Position numbers and translations under genes: made by a program
Shown here: positions 35,533-43,856 of the stretch, piece after piece
Layout of the letters: every line of letters starts with the position of its first letter
Position numbering within the stretch: position 1 is the first letter of the stretch
Source of the DNA: CAYYJR01 sp964472305
Lineage (GTDB): Bacteria > Armatimonadota > Hebobacteria > CAIYQO01
Direction of reading: 5' to 3'
Assembly (NCBI GenBank): GCA_964472305.1
Contig: CAYYJR010000008.1
Coordinates: forward strand, 62,001-126,000
DNA length: 64,000 nt
The notes under the pieces: generated by a model
The model's database searches: none
What the model was told of the DNA's origin: nothing
The model's input: the letters and a program-made list of their open reading frames with translations, nothing else

Positions 35533-36498
35533 ATGAACGAGTTGCGAATCCTGACCGGTACAGCCAATCCGATACTCGCGCGCGCGATCGCGGATCATCT
35601 GGGCGTAAAGCTTTCCGAAACGCTGGTGAGCCGTTTCAGCGATGGGGAGATTCGTGTACAGATTCAAGAGAGCGTGCGCGGCATGGACGTCTTTGTGGTA
35701 CAGCCCACCTGTCCGCCGACCAGCGAGAACGTGCTCGAACTGTTGATCATCCTCGATGGCTTGAAACGCGCCTCCGCCGCGCGCATCACCGCCGTGATCC
35801 CCTACTACGGTTATGCGCGGCAGGAGAAAAAGACCAAACCGCGCGAGCCGATCGCCGCGCGCCTGATGGCCGATCTCATCACTACCGCGGGCGCCAATCG
35901 GGTATTCATGATGGACCTGCACGTGCAAACGATTCAGGGATTTTTCAACCTGCCCGTGGATCACTTGCCCGCCGGTCCGCTGCTGGCGGAATATTTCCGC
36001 GCTCGCGGTTTCGCCGATGGCAACACCGTTGTCGTGTCGCCGGACGTGGGCGGCGTCGGCCGCGCCACCTCGCTGGGCGACCGCCTGAGCGCCGACCTGG
36101 CGATTATTGCCAAGCGCCGCCCCGAACCTAACGAGTGCGAGGTGATCGACGTGATTGGCGAGGTGGAAGGTAAGCGCGTAGTGCTGGTCGATGATATCGT
36201 GGATACCGCCGGCTCGTTGGTGTCCGGCGCGCAAGCGTTGAAAGAACGCGGCGCGAAAGAAATTTACGCCTGCGCCACCCACGGCATTCTCTCCGGTCCG
36301 GCTATCGAACGCCTGCAGCACTCGACCATTGAGAAGCTGGTCATCACGGATACCATCCCGGTGCCGCCGGAGAAGCTGATCCCGCAAATCGAAGTGTTAT
36401 CGGTGGCGCCCATGCTGGCGGAAGGCATCCGGCGCATCCATGCCGACCTCTCGCTTTCGACGATTTTCGATCGATTCTGGGTACAAGACAGCCGGTAA
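35533..36498 (+). CDS. prs: Ribose-phosphate pyrophosphokinase
   Basis: Makes PRPP from ribose 5-phosphate and ATP for purine, pyrimidine, His and Trp synthesis. SRFSDGEIRVQI, the flexible loop YYGYARQEKK, the MDLHVQTIQGFF segment and the PRPP loop VVLVDDIVDTAGS are all canonical. Length is 321. It is not beside glmU or pth, its usual neighbours. AAAGGACGACGTC precedes the start. Confidence 0.97.
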   Translation: MNELRILTGTANPILARAIADHLGVKLSETLVSRFSDGEIRVQIQESVRGMDVFVVQPTCPPTSENVLELLIILDGLKRASAARITAVIPYYGYARQEKKTKPREPIAARLMADLITTAGANRVFMMDLHVQTIQGFFNLPVDHLPAGPLLAEYFRARGFADGNTVVVSPDVGGVGRATSLGDRLSADLAIIAKRRPEPNECEVIDVIGEVEGKRVVLVDDIVDTAGSLVSGAQALKERGAKEIYACATHGILSGPAIERLQHSTIEKLVITDTIPVPPEKLIPQIEVLSVAPMLAEGIRRIHADLSLSTIFDRFWVQDSR

Positions 36499-36584
36499 CG
36501 CACTGAATTACGCTCCCGGCAGGAATGCGGAAGATTTTTCGCGCAACTGCCGGGTATGAGGTTCATTTATTGCTGCTCTTGGGG

Positions 36585-36590
36585 TATAAT
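36585..36590 (+). promoter_or_regulatory. Promoter -10 for the 36656-thiL unit
   Basis: TATAAT preceded by GG, 65 bases before ATG 36656. A weak -35 (TTCATT) lies 17 bases upstream at 36562-36567. Confidence 0.55.
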
Positions 36591-36655
36591 ACCTCCGCGG
36601 TGGGCGATTGCCGTCCAACCGAGCCAGGCACTACGGTTTGGAGGTTGTGCAGACC

Positions 36656-37108
36656 ATGTTATCCAATGTCTTTCGGATATTAGGCATCTTTCTACTTGGC
36701 CTGTCCATGTATTTTATTCTTAACAATCTTAGCACCGCGCGTCAGCCGGCGCTGGAAACCGCCTTGAAATTCCTGACGGCCGTGCAAGATCAGGATGCCG
36801 CTGCAGCGAAAGAATTGGTCATCCCGGGCAGTACACAACTCATTGCAGCCGGTTCACGCTTAAACGGCGTCAGTTTTAGCGAGATGTCGATTTTCGGGGG
36901 TGCCTTCTCAAAAAGCCCGCGCGTCGACTGGACCTCGCTCGACCTGTCTGCACTGAAGATTCCACGCGATGCCCGTGTCGCCGTCGTGGAAAAGTCGGGA
37001 TTGGCGACGGTCAACAGCGACAACGGCACGCAGATCATTATGAAGAAGTGGACAGATGGCGCCTGGCGGATCCTCTACATTGCCCCTCCCACTAACAATT
37101 CCCAATGA
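36656..37108 (+). CDS. Membrane-anchored protein of unknown function, 150 aa
   Basis: One N-terminal transmembrane helix (FRILGIFLLGLSMYFILNN) is followed by an extracytoplasmic domain of about 120 residues with the pattern ALKFLTAVQDQDAAAAKELV and WTDGAWRILYI. This resembles NTF2-like/DUF4878 domains of small anchored proteins, but I cannot assign it firmly. ATG 36656 has GGAGG at 11 bases. The stop overlaps thiL by 4 bases (ATGA), so the two are coupled even though no functional link is evident. Confidence 0.75.
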   Translation: MLSNVFRILGIFLLGLSMYFILNNLSTARQPALETALKFLTAVQDQDAAAAKELVIPGSTQLIAAGSRLNGVSFSEMSIFGGAFSKSPRVDWTSLDLSALKIPRDARVAVVEKSGLATVNSDNGTQIIMKKWTDGAWRILYIAPPTNNSQ

Positions 37109-38097
37109 GTGAAGCGTCGCTGCCCGGCGAGGACCGACTCATTGCCGGACTGACTGCCTTGTTACCGCCGACGCGACACACCCTGCTGGCGATCGGCGAT
37201 GACGCCGCCGCCTTTACCCCACCCGCGGGCGAGTTAGTGCTGGTCACCACCGATGTGTTGATGGAAGGCGTCCACTTCCGTCTGTCGTGGGGCGATCTGC
37301 CGGCGCTGGGATGGAAGGCGCTGGCGCAAAATCTCTCCGACATCGCGGCAATGGGTGGCACGCCCACCCACGCCGTCATCAGTCTCGCGCTCCCTTCATC
37401 CTGGACCCCCGATGATGCCGGAGCACTCTACCACGGCCTGGCAGAGTTAGCCGCGCAGTCCGGCACCGACATCGTCGGCGGCGACACGATTCGCTCGTCC
37501 GGCCCGCTCACGCTCAATCTGACCGTGCTGGGCCGGGTGCCGCCCGCGGAGTTGCTTACGCGGAGCGGCGGGCACGCGGGGGACGCCATCTATGTCACCG
37601 GCACGCTGGGCGCGGCGGCGGCGGGCTTGCGGGTGCTCGATGCGGGGCGTTCGATTCCCGATGCGCTGCGCCCCGCCATACAAGCCCAATTGCGCCCACA
37701 GCCGCGACTGGCGGCGGCGCGCGCTCTGGCCACCAGCGGACGGGTGACGGCGATGATGGACCTTAGCGACGGCGTGGCGACCGACCTGCACCGATTGTGC
37801 CGCGCCAGCGGAGTCGGAGCGCAACTCGACGGCGCTGCCGTGCCGATTGCCCCCGTGACGACGCACGCCTGCGCGTGGCTGGCGGATGCCGCCTGTGCCC
37901 CGTTGCGCCTGGCCCTGTGCGGCGGCGAGGATTTTGAACTGCTGTTCACCGCGCCAGCCGAAACTGAATCACTGTTGCGCGAACGCATTGCCCCGTTGCC
38001 TTTGACGCGCATCGGCACGTTGACCGCTGCTCTCGATGTGCTGTTGCGCACCGGCGACCGCCTGGATCTGCTGCCGTGGGGCTTCACGCACTTCTGA
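37105..38097 (+). CDS. thiL: Thiamine-monophosphate kinase ThiL
   Basis: Phosphorylates thiamine monophosphate to thiamine diphosphate. The acidic metal loops are visible in AIGDDAAAF, VTTDVLMEGVHFRLSW and AQNLSDIAAMGGTP; MDLSDGVATDL and LCGGEDFELLF are the later AIR-synthase-like motifs. The length of 330 is normal. It starts inside the stop of the anchored-protein gene (ATGA). No other thiamine genes are near. Confidence 0.96.
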   Translation: MSEASLPGEDRLIAGLTALLPPTRHTLLAIGDDAAAFTPPAGELVLVTTDVLMEGVHFRLSWGDLPALGWKALAQNLSDIAAMGGTPTHAVISLALPSSWTPDDAGALYHGLAELAAQSGTDIVGGDTIRSSGPLTLNLTVLGRVPPAELLTRSGGHAGDAIYVTGTLGAAAAGLRVLDAGRSIPDALRPAIQAQLRPQPRLAAARALATSGRVTAMMDLSDGVATDLHRLCRASGVGAQLDGAAVPIAPVTTHACAWLADAACAPLRLALCGGEDFELLFTAPAETESLLRERIAPLPLTRIGTLTAALDVLLRTGDRLDLLPWGFTHF

Positions 38098-38261
38098 TCC
38101 CGCGCGTGCATTGCTTTCACTGTACGACAGCCCGCACAATCTCCCCCGGTTGGTACGCTTCATCCGACATGTGACCTCCCTTGCACACTTCCCCGCCGGC
38201 GTGCACACAGGAATAGGGGAAGAAAATCCTTGCATACACTTTCCATGCCTGGAGGTACAAC

Positions 38262-39686
38262 ATGAAAGTATGTTCCGTGCTGATGACGGCGTTGCTGCTG
38301 AGCGCTTCACTGGCGTTTGCTCAAGTCTGCCCGTCGTCGTCAACCCAATCCCAGTGCCTGGTGCCATCGAGCACCGCGACCACATATACCATCACATCCA
38401 GTACGCAGCCCACATCGGTGTATCTGCCACCATCCAGCGGTATGAGCGTCCTGGGAACTACGCAAGTGTATCCCGCGGTCGGGACATGCCCACCCGGGAT
38501 GACTCTCGCCTATCCGACCACCGGCGTCGGCACGCAAGGCGTGGCGCCGATAGCGACGGCCACTGGCGTGGGTCCGATCTGCTCGACGGCCGGCTTCTCA
38601 TCCGACACGTCCTGCCTGTTGAATGAACTGGCGGCACTGCGCGGTGAAGTGCGCTCGGTGCGCGGCGAAATTCGCGCCACTGCCCTGGAAACGCAGGGTA
38701 AGTTGCTGGCTGCCAACATCGACCGCTTGCAATCAGATGAAATGCTGTTCCGCCAGAATATCGCGGCTAACCGCAACCTGCCCAATGCGCAGGCCACCGC
38801 GGCGCAGTTGACCAGCAGCTCGATCGAACTCAATCGTCAGATCGACGCGTTTTATCGTGAATTGAGCACGATTTCGCCTGATTTGCGCCCGTATCTGGCT
38901 TCACGCCTGAATACCTTCGAGATCGTATACTGGACGCCGGCTTTACAGCGTTTCTCGACGTATGCGGCGCAGTTCCCGCAAGGGGCGGCGATGTATCAAA
39001 CGGCCTATGCCAGCAATCCATGGCTGCAGAACTGGCAGAACAATTACCTGGTCTCGCTGAACAACATCTCACAGACACCGCAGGTATTTGCGTCCGCGCG
39101 TTGGTGGACAAATACCGCCGTCCTCGGCTCGACCGAGATGTATCCGTCATCGATGCCGGTGGCGTCGGCGCCTATGGGCACCAGCACGATGCATTACAAC
39201 ACGACGCCATCCGCGCTGCCGTATGGCACCGGGACGAGTATGGTGCCGATGAGTTCCGCCGCGGCGTGCGGCGTGTCGGCCGTGCCGAGTGGCCAGGTGG
39301 TTCCGCTACCGAGCGGGGCTGCTATCTTCATCCCGGCGAACGTCTTTGCCGCAGCGCCGAGTGCGCAGGTATGCCCGCCGGTGTCGATGGTGAATCCGCA
39401 ACTCTCGTCCGCGTGCGTGGCACCGGCGCCCAGCACACTGTCGTCCATGACGGTCGTCTCGCCGATCATTCCGTATTGCGCCACCGCCGGCACCTCGGAA
39501 ATTTTCGGAGCGACCTCGGTGGCGCCGGTGGCCGGGGGCATGTGCGTTCCGTCGGTGACGACCATTACGCCGACGGTCGTGCCGCCGGCGGCGGAAACCA
39601 CCACGGTGATTCCGTCGCAAGAGACGACCACCACGGTCATTTCTCCGCCGGTCACCAGCACGACGACGGTGCCGCGCAACTATTGA
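38262..39686 (+). CDS. Secreted Ser/Thr/Val/Pro-rich protein, 474 aa
   Basis: Signal peptide MKVCSVLMTALLLSASLAFA, then about 80 residues rich in Ser, Thr and Pro. A predicted alpha-helical region (about residues 120-250; LAALRGEVRSVRGEIRATA, with later Trp/Asn-rich helices WLQNWQNNYLVSL) follows, then a second low-complexity tail of Thr/Val/Pro strings (TTTVIPSQETTTTVI). No domain is recognised. It looks like a cell-surface or envelope structural protein. GGAGG lies 8 bases upstream of the ATG. Confidence 0.7.
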   Translation: MKVCSVLMTALLLSASLAFAQVCPSSSTQSQCLVPSSTATTYTITSSTQPTSVYLPPSSGMSVLGTTQVYPAVGTCPPGMTLAYPTTGVGTQGVAPIATATGVGPICSTAGFSSDTSCLLNELAALRGEVRSVRGEIRATALETQGKLLAANIDRLQSDEMLFRQNIAANRNLPNAQATAAQLTSSSIELNRQIDAFYRELSTISPDLRPYLASRLNTFEIVYWTPALQRFSTYAAQFPQGAAMYQTAYASNPWLQNWQNNYLVSLNNISQTPQVFASARWWTNTAVLGSTEMYPSSMPVASAPMGTSTMHYNTTPSALPYGTGTSMVPMSSAAACGVSAVPSGQVVPLPSGAAIFIPANVFAAAPSAQVCPPVSMVNPQLSSACVAPAPSTLSSMTVVSPIIPYCATAGTSEIFGATSVAPVAGGMCVPSVTTITPTVVPPAAETTTVIPSQETTTTVISPPVTSTTTVPRNY

Positions 39687-39725
39687 TGACGCGCGGAACC
39701 GGCATCCGATAAACGATGTGCAAAC

Positions 39726-39756
39726 GGCGCGCCCCGGCAACCTGTCGGGGCGCGCC
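39726..39756. terminator. GC-rich hairpin after the secreted protein
   Basis: An 11-base perfect inverted repeat (39726-39736 with 39746-39756) with a 9-base loop. No T-run follows. Confidence 0.5.
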
Positions 39757-39836
39757 CGCGCGTGCGTGCCGCCGCATTCTCATCCGCGCGAAAAAGCGCT
39801 ACACTACACGCAGCATACCGCGGGGAGAATCACCAC

Positions 39837-40583
39837 ATGCACTGGCTCGATCACTTGCGCGCGCGGAGAAGCACCAACACGCCGCTCACCATGCACGCGA
39901 CGCCGCTGCCCGGCGCCGGGTGTGCGCTGGCACTCGCGCCGCACCCGGACGATCCTGACGCCATCGCCGTCACCCTGCGCCTGCTTGCGCGCGGGGGCTG
40001 GCAGGTGCACTGGCTCATCCTCACCTCGGGCTGGTCGGGGGTGGCTGATGCCTTTGCCGGTCCGGCGCTGGAAACGAAAGCGAGCGTGCGCGAAAGCGAA
40101 CAACGCAACAGCGCCCGGCGCTTCGGGTTGGCGGACGACCGGCTGACCTTCCTACGGTTAACGGAGAATGCCCAGGGACACCTGGTGGACGCGGGTGACA
40201 ATTATGCCTGTTTCACCACCGCGCTGGCCGCCGCGCGTCCCGACCTGGTGCTTTTGCCCCACGGCGAGGATAGCAACGCCAGCCACCGGCTTACTGCTGC
40301 CTGGTTGGCACGCTGGGCGACGACGTACCGCCATCCGTTGGCGGCGCTGGGTAACGAAGATCCGAAAACCACCGCGTTCCGTCCCGATGTGCAGGTGGTC
40401 TTCGGCGAAGAAGATGCGGCATGGAAGGCCGGCCTGCTCGAATGCCACCGCTCGCAGAGCGCTCGCAACCAGGCCACCCGCGGCATCACCTTCGCTGATC
40501 GCATTCTCGCCTGCAACCGCGCCTGTCCCGGCCTGGCCCCCGGCGAATACGCCGAACGGTTCCAATTCCGCTGCTGGGGGTAG
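39837..40583 (+). CDS. PIG-L/LmbE family deacetylase, 248 aa
   Basis: Zinc-dependent N-deacetylase fold. ALAPHPDDPDA holds the Asp-Asp and first His metal ligands, and HGEDSNASHRLT has the third. Such enzymes remove N-acetyl groups from GlcNAc conjugates (for example bacillithiol or mycothiol precursors) or from surface glycans. ATG 39837 is chosen because the conserved motif then sits about 35 residues in; the ribosome binding site is weak. The substrate is unknown. Confidence 0.87.
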   Translation: MHWLDHLRARRSTNTPLTMHATPLPGAGCALALAPHPDDPDAIAVTLRLLARGGWQVHWLILTSGWSGVADAFAGPALETKASVRESEQRNSARRFGLADDRLTFLRLTENAQGHLVDAGDNYACFTTALAAARPDLVLLPHGEDSNASHRLTAAWLARWATTYRHPLAALGNEDPKTTAFRPDVQVVFGEEDAAWKAGLLECHRSQSARNQATRGITFADRILACNRACPGLAPGEYAERFQFRCWG

Positions 40584-40589
40584 GTGCCA

Positions 40590-40625
40590 CAACGGCACCG
40601 CACGCCATCACGCGCGGTGCCGTTG
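40590..40625. terminator. Terminator between convergent deacetylase and rhaA
   Basis: A 12-base perfect inverted repeat (40590-40601 with 40614-40625) with a 12-base loop sits exactly between two convergent genes. Confidence 0.6.
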
Positions 40626-40648
40626 AAGACTTGTCTGGGGCATGGGGG

Positions 40649-41917
40649 TTATACGCGCTGGGCAAGCACGTCGCGCTCGTAGGCCTGCACCTGTTCCAGC
40701 CAGGCGGTGCCGACCGGGGCGTCCTGCTGCTGGCAGTAATAATCCCACACCGCCGCATACGGCAGGGACTTCAGTTCTTCCAGCAGCGCCAGACGCGCGG
40801 TGTAATCACCCGCCGCTTCCGCCTGCCGCAGCAGCGCGGAAGGTTCTAACAGCGCCAGCAACAGCGCCTTCAACATGCTGCGCGTCCCGATGGTCCACGC
40901 CGCCACGCGGTTGATGCTGGCGTCGAAAAAGTCCAACCCGATATGCACGCGCTCCAGGAAACCGCCGCGCACGATTTCCTCGGCGATGGCGCGCAAGTCA
41001 TCGGACAGGATCACGACATGGTCGCTGTCCCACCGCACACCGCGACTGACGTGCAGCAAAATCTCGTCCAGGTTGCACAGCACCGACGAAATCTTATCCG
41101 CGATGCCTTCGGTGGGGTGGAAGTGCCCGGAGTCCAGGCATAGCAACTTGTTGTTGGCGATGGCATAGCCCAGGTAGAAGTCGTACGAGCCGACTACGTA
41201 ACTCTCCGAGCCAATGCCGAACAGCTTGCCTTCCACCGCGTCCAGGTGATATGCCGGATCGAGCGGTTCGGCGAAGATAGCATCCAGCGAATCCTGCAGC
41301 AGCTTGCGCGGGGTCAGGCGATCCGCCGGGATGTCCTTGAAGCCGTCGGGAATCCAAACATTGGTCACGCACGGTGTGCCAAGCGTTTGACCGAAGTAGG
41401 CACTGATGCGGCGGCAGGCGATGCCGTGGTCAATCCAAAAACGACGGATGCCCGCGTCGCGGCTCGACAGCGTGAAGCCGGTGTCGACCAGCGGATGCGA
41501 GAAAAAGGAACCATTGAAGTCCAAACCCAGCCCGTGCATCTTCGCCCACTCAGCCCAATTAGTAAAATGCTCGGGGGTCAATTGGTCGCGATCCACCCGC
41601 TTGCCGCCGGTTTCCGCGTAAAGCGCGTGGAGATTCACCCGGTGCGTGCCGGGAATCATGCGCAGCGCCTGTTCCAAATCTGCGCGCAGCTCGGTGGCAT
41701 TGCGCGCCTTGCCAGGGTGGTTGCCGGTAGCCTGAATGCCGCCGCTCGTCAGCCCGTCATTACTCTCGAATCCGCTGACGTCGTCTCCCTGCCAGCAATG
41801 CAGCGAAATGGCGATCCCGCGCAACGCCTGCATCGCCCGCTCGGTATCCACCCCCAACTCCCCGTATTGCGCGCGGGCGATCGCATACGCCTGCTCGATC
41901 CTGGTCGTCACGGACAT
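40649..41917 (-). CDS. rhaA: L-rhamnose isomerase
   Basis: Converts L-rhamnose to L-rhamnulose, with Mn2+ in a TIM barrel. The opening ISLHCWQGDDVSGFE, NVHALYAETGG-like strand (HRVNLHALYAETGGK) and the metal-binding segment LLCLDSGHFHPTEGIAD are diagnostic. Length is 422. GGGAG lies upstream of ATG 41917. No rhaB, rhaD or rhamnose transporter is adjacent; only a UroD-like remnant lies divergently upstream. The gene suggests growth on rhamnose-containing plant or bacterial polysaccharides. Confidence 0.96.
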   Translation of the reverse strand: MSVTTRIEQAYAIARAQYGELGVDTERAMQALRGIAISLHCWQGDDVSGFESNDGLTSGGIQATGNHPGKARNATELRADLEQALRMIPGTHRVNLHALYAETGGKRVDRDQLTPEHFTNWAEWAKMHGLGLDFNGSFFSHPLVDTGFTLSSRDAGIRRFWIDHGIACRRISAYFGQTLGTPCVTNVWIPDGFKDIPADRLTPRKLLQDSLDAIFAEPLDPAYHLDAVEGKLFGIGSESYVVGSYDFYLGYAIANNKLLCLDSGHFHPTEGIADKISSVLCNLDEILLHVSRGVRWDSDHVVILSDDLRAIAEEIVRGGFLERVHIGLDFFDASINRVAAWTIGTRSMLKALLLALLEPSALLRQAEAAGDYTARLALLEELKSLPYAAVWDYYCQQQDAPVGTAWLEQVQAYERDVLAQRV

Positions 41918-42257
41918 GCTCTATCTCCCTTCCCCATGTGGAACATCGAAGTGATCGCCCCCGGCCAGACCGCGGAGCACCATCAGCATTCGGCATGGAG
42001 GTGGGAATATCCTTGCGGTGGCATCAATCAGCAAACAAATATAAAGAAAGCATCTTAACTAATAATCATATGTAATATTTGCGATGCGGTAAATAACTAT
42101 TATGCCTTCCCGCAGCCGCCAACCGGACCGATTGACTGATCCGAACTACCCTGGAAACTCCTTCACCGGGGCGTGGCGCGAGCCACGCCCCGGCGGCGTT
42201 TCCTCCAGGGAGGGAATTCCTTCTCCCATCGGCGAATACTACGGCATGGGAGGAACC
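41918..42257. other. Leader region between rhaA and the UroD remnant
   Basis: 340 bases. The left part is AT-rich (41995-42105), unlike the rest of the window, and probably carries the rhaA promoter. A 12-base perfect inverted repeat (42166-42177 with 42182-42193) with a 4-base loop makes a very stable hairpin before the remnant. No gene was found. Confidence 0.5.
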
Positions 42258-42369
42258 ATGACCGGACGTGAACGCCTGCTGACCACGCCACGTCATTCCA
42301 CTGTCGTCACGCACGGAGGAGAACTACCTGGCGTTCATCGCGGCAGGATTGAACTACGGACGGTATTGA
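42258..42369 (+). pseudogene. UroD-like gene reduced to its two ends
   Basis: ATG 42258 follows an intact GGGAGGAACC site and encodes MTGRERLLTTPRH, the opening shared by UroD-like proteins here (compare MTHRERVITALNH at 58131 and MNSRERFLATTRF at 56945). From about 42316, in another frame, the sequence reads EENYLAFIAAGLNYGRY and ends in TGA at 42367, which fits a UroD-like C-terminus (compare HYLTILDEGMRLG). About 1 kb of the gene body has gone. The remnant lies divergently next to rhaA. Confidence 0.65.
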
Positions 42370-42403
42370 CGAGGAATGGCATGGCAACACAGGAGGTGAT
42401 CTG

Positions 42404-43069
42404 ATGCGACATCGTTGGCCGCTGGTGGCGCTGCTCTGCCTTGGTGGCGTGCTGTTGTGCATGACGGCGCTGCGGCAACCGGTGATGCGACACAACCTGG
42501 GACTGCGTCCGGCGCCGAAAACGTTTACCGACCGGCTGGCCTACGCGGCGGAAGATATCGTCGATCCCGACGTGGTCTACGACGCCGTATATCAGCGCAT
42601 TCCCTACCCCAACGGCGACGTGCCACCCGAACGCGGGGTGTGCGCCGACGTGATCGTGCGCGCGTATCGGCGCCTTGGTATCGACTTGCAAGTGCTGGTG
42701 CATGAAGATATGAGCCGCCACTTTTCCGCCTATCCGCGGCGCTGGGGATTACGCCGTCCCGACCCAAACATCGACCATCGGCGGGTTTACAACCTGGCGA
42801 CCTATTTTCAGCGGCACGGGCAAACCTTATCCTGCTCACCGCGCGGCGCGGATTATCGTCCGGGCGACATCGTGGTGTGGCGCGTGCTCAACCAGGGACA
42901 TATCGGGATCGTGTCCAGCCTGCACAACCGCCACAACACCCGCCCGCTCATCGTCCACAACATCGGCGGCGGACAGGTACTGGAAGATATGCTCTTCAAC
43001 TACCCGATCACCGGGCATTACCGTTTTGCACCGAAGCGGGCACGAGCCACTCGACCGTCTGCGCGATGA
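42404..43069 (+). CDS. DUF1287 family protein, 221 aa
   Basis: Exported or membrane-anchored (hydrophobic segment WPLVALLCLGGVLLCMTAL) protein of the DUF1287 family, related to the NlpC/P60-like cysteine fold. Cys80 (GVCADVIVRA), His166 (NQGHIGIVS) and IVHNIGGG are the likely active-site residues. RIPYPNGDVPPERGVC is highly typical. GGAGG precedes ATG 42404. Its last 62 bases overlap the convergent gene at 43008 on the other strand, which is unusual. Substrate unknown. Confidence 0.9.
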   Translation: MRHRWPLVALLCLGGVLLCMTALRQPVMRHNLGLRPAPKTFTDRLAYAAEDIVDPDVVYDAVYQRIPYPNGDVPPERGVCADVIVRAYRRLGIDLQVLVHEDMSRHFSAYPRRWGLRRPDPNIDHRRVYNLATYFQRHGQTLSCSPRGADYRPGDIVVWRVLNQGHIGIVSSLHNRHNTRPLIVHNIGGGQVLEDMLFNYPITGHYRFAPKRARATRPSAR

Positions 43070-43856
43070 CCTGTTGCGTCCACTGCGCGGTGTAGAAGTT
43101 GTGCGGGGCGCCGTGGATCACCTGTGTCGCGCCGGAAATGTGGTGGCGGCAGCGCCACTCCTCGAAAAAGGCGCGCGAGCCGACGGCTTCCGGATCTGCG
43201 CTGCCGTAAAGCAGGTGCAGCGCGCCGTCGAACTCCCGCAGGTCAGCGAGAATGTCGCGTGCGGAGGTTTTGCGGCGGCGCTCCTCTGCGTCCCCCTCTT
43301 TATCGGCAGCCAGCGTTTTCATCGCGCCGCGCACGTTCGCCTCGCCGCGCAACAGCTTCATCCACGTCTCCGGGCGCAGCGCCTTGCGTACCAGTTCGCT
43401 CAGCAGCTTGCCGCGCGGGGTACCCTGGCACACGGCCTGCGTCTTATGCTCCATAAACGGCAGCAGCGACCAGCAAACCACGTCGCCGACGTGCGCGCAA
43501 CGCGACGCGGCGCCCAGCGCCACATTGCCGCCGGAGCACAATCCGACCAGATGCAACCGCGTGACGCCGCACTCCACATGCAGCCATTCGGCCGCGGCCA
43601 GCGCGTCGGCAATCATTTCATCCAGCGTCACGCTCACCGGATTGCCCGGCGAATCGCCGCGCCCGCGCAGGTCCAGGCGCAACGTGGTCAAACCGCGCGC
43701 CCCCAGTGCCGCCGCCGCCTGCCAGAGGATGCGCTGGGGACCGTAACGCGTGCCACCCCAGCCGGGCAGCAACAGGGCGCCGTCCGTCCCGCCGCGAGAA
43801 AGGTCGGCGATCAGGAACGATTCCTCGCAGGGAATGATCACCGGCTGTTCGCTCAC
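43008..43856 (-). CDS. Alpha/beta hydrolase (exosortase-associated hydrolase 1-like), 282 aa
   Basis: Alpha/beta hydrolase with nucleophile elbow GLCSGG (Ser108) and a late His in IHGAPHNFY; RLDLRGRGDSPGN is the usual strand-loop. The start is GTG 43856, overlapping the stop of the upstream gene (GTGA). The pairing with a second hydrolase that lacks its Ser mirrors the hydr1/hydr2 pair found beside exosortase A systems (TIGR03100/TIGR03101). No exosortase or PEP-CTERM protein is in the window, so the link is by similarity of arrangement only. Confidence 0.8.
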   Translation of the reverse strand: MSEQPVIIPCEESFLIADLSRGGTDGALLLPGWGGTRYGPQRILWQAAAALGARGLTTLRLDLRGRGDSPGNPVSVTLDEMIADALAAAEWLHVECGVTRLHLVGLCSGGNVALGAASRCAHVGDVVCWSLLPFMEHKTQAVCQGTPRGKLLSELVRKALRPETWMKLLRGEANVRGAMKTLAADKEGDAEERRRKTSARDILADLREFDGALHLLYGSADPEAVGSRAFFEEWRCRHHISGATQVIHGAPHNFYTAQWTQQVIAQTVEWLVPASVQNGNAR

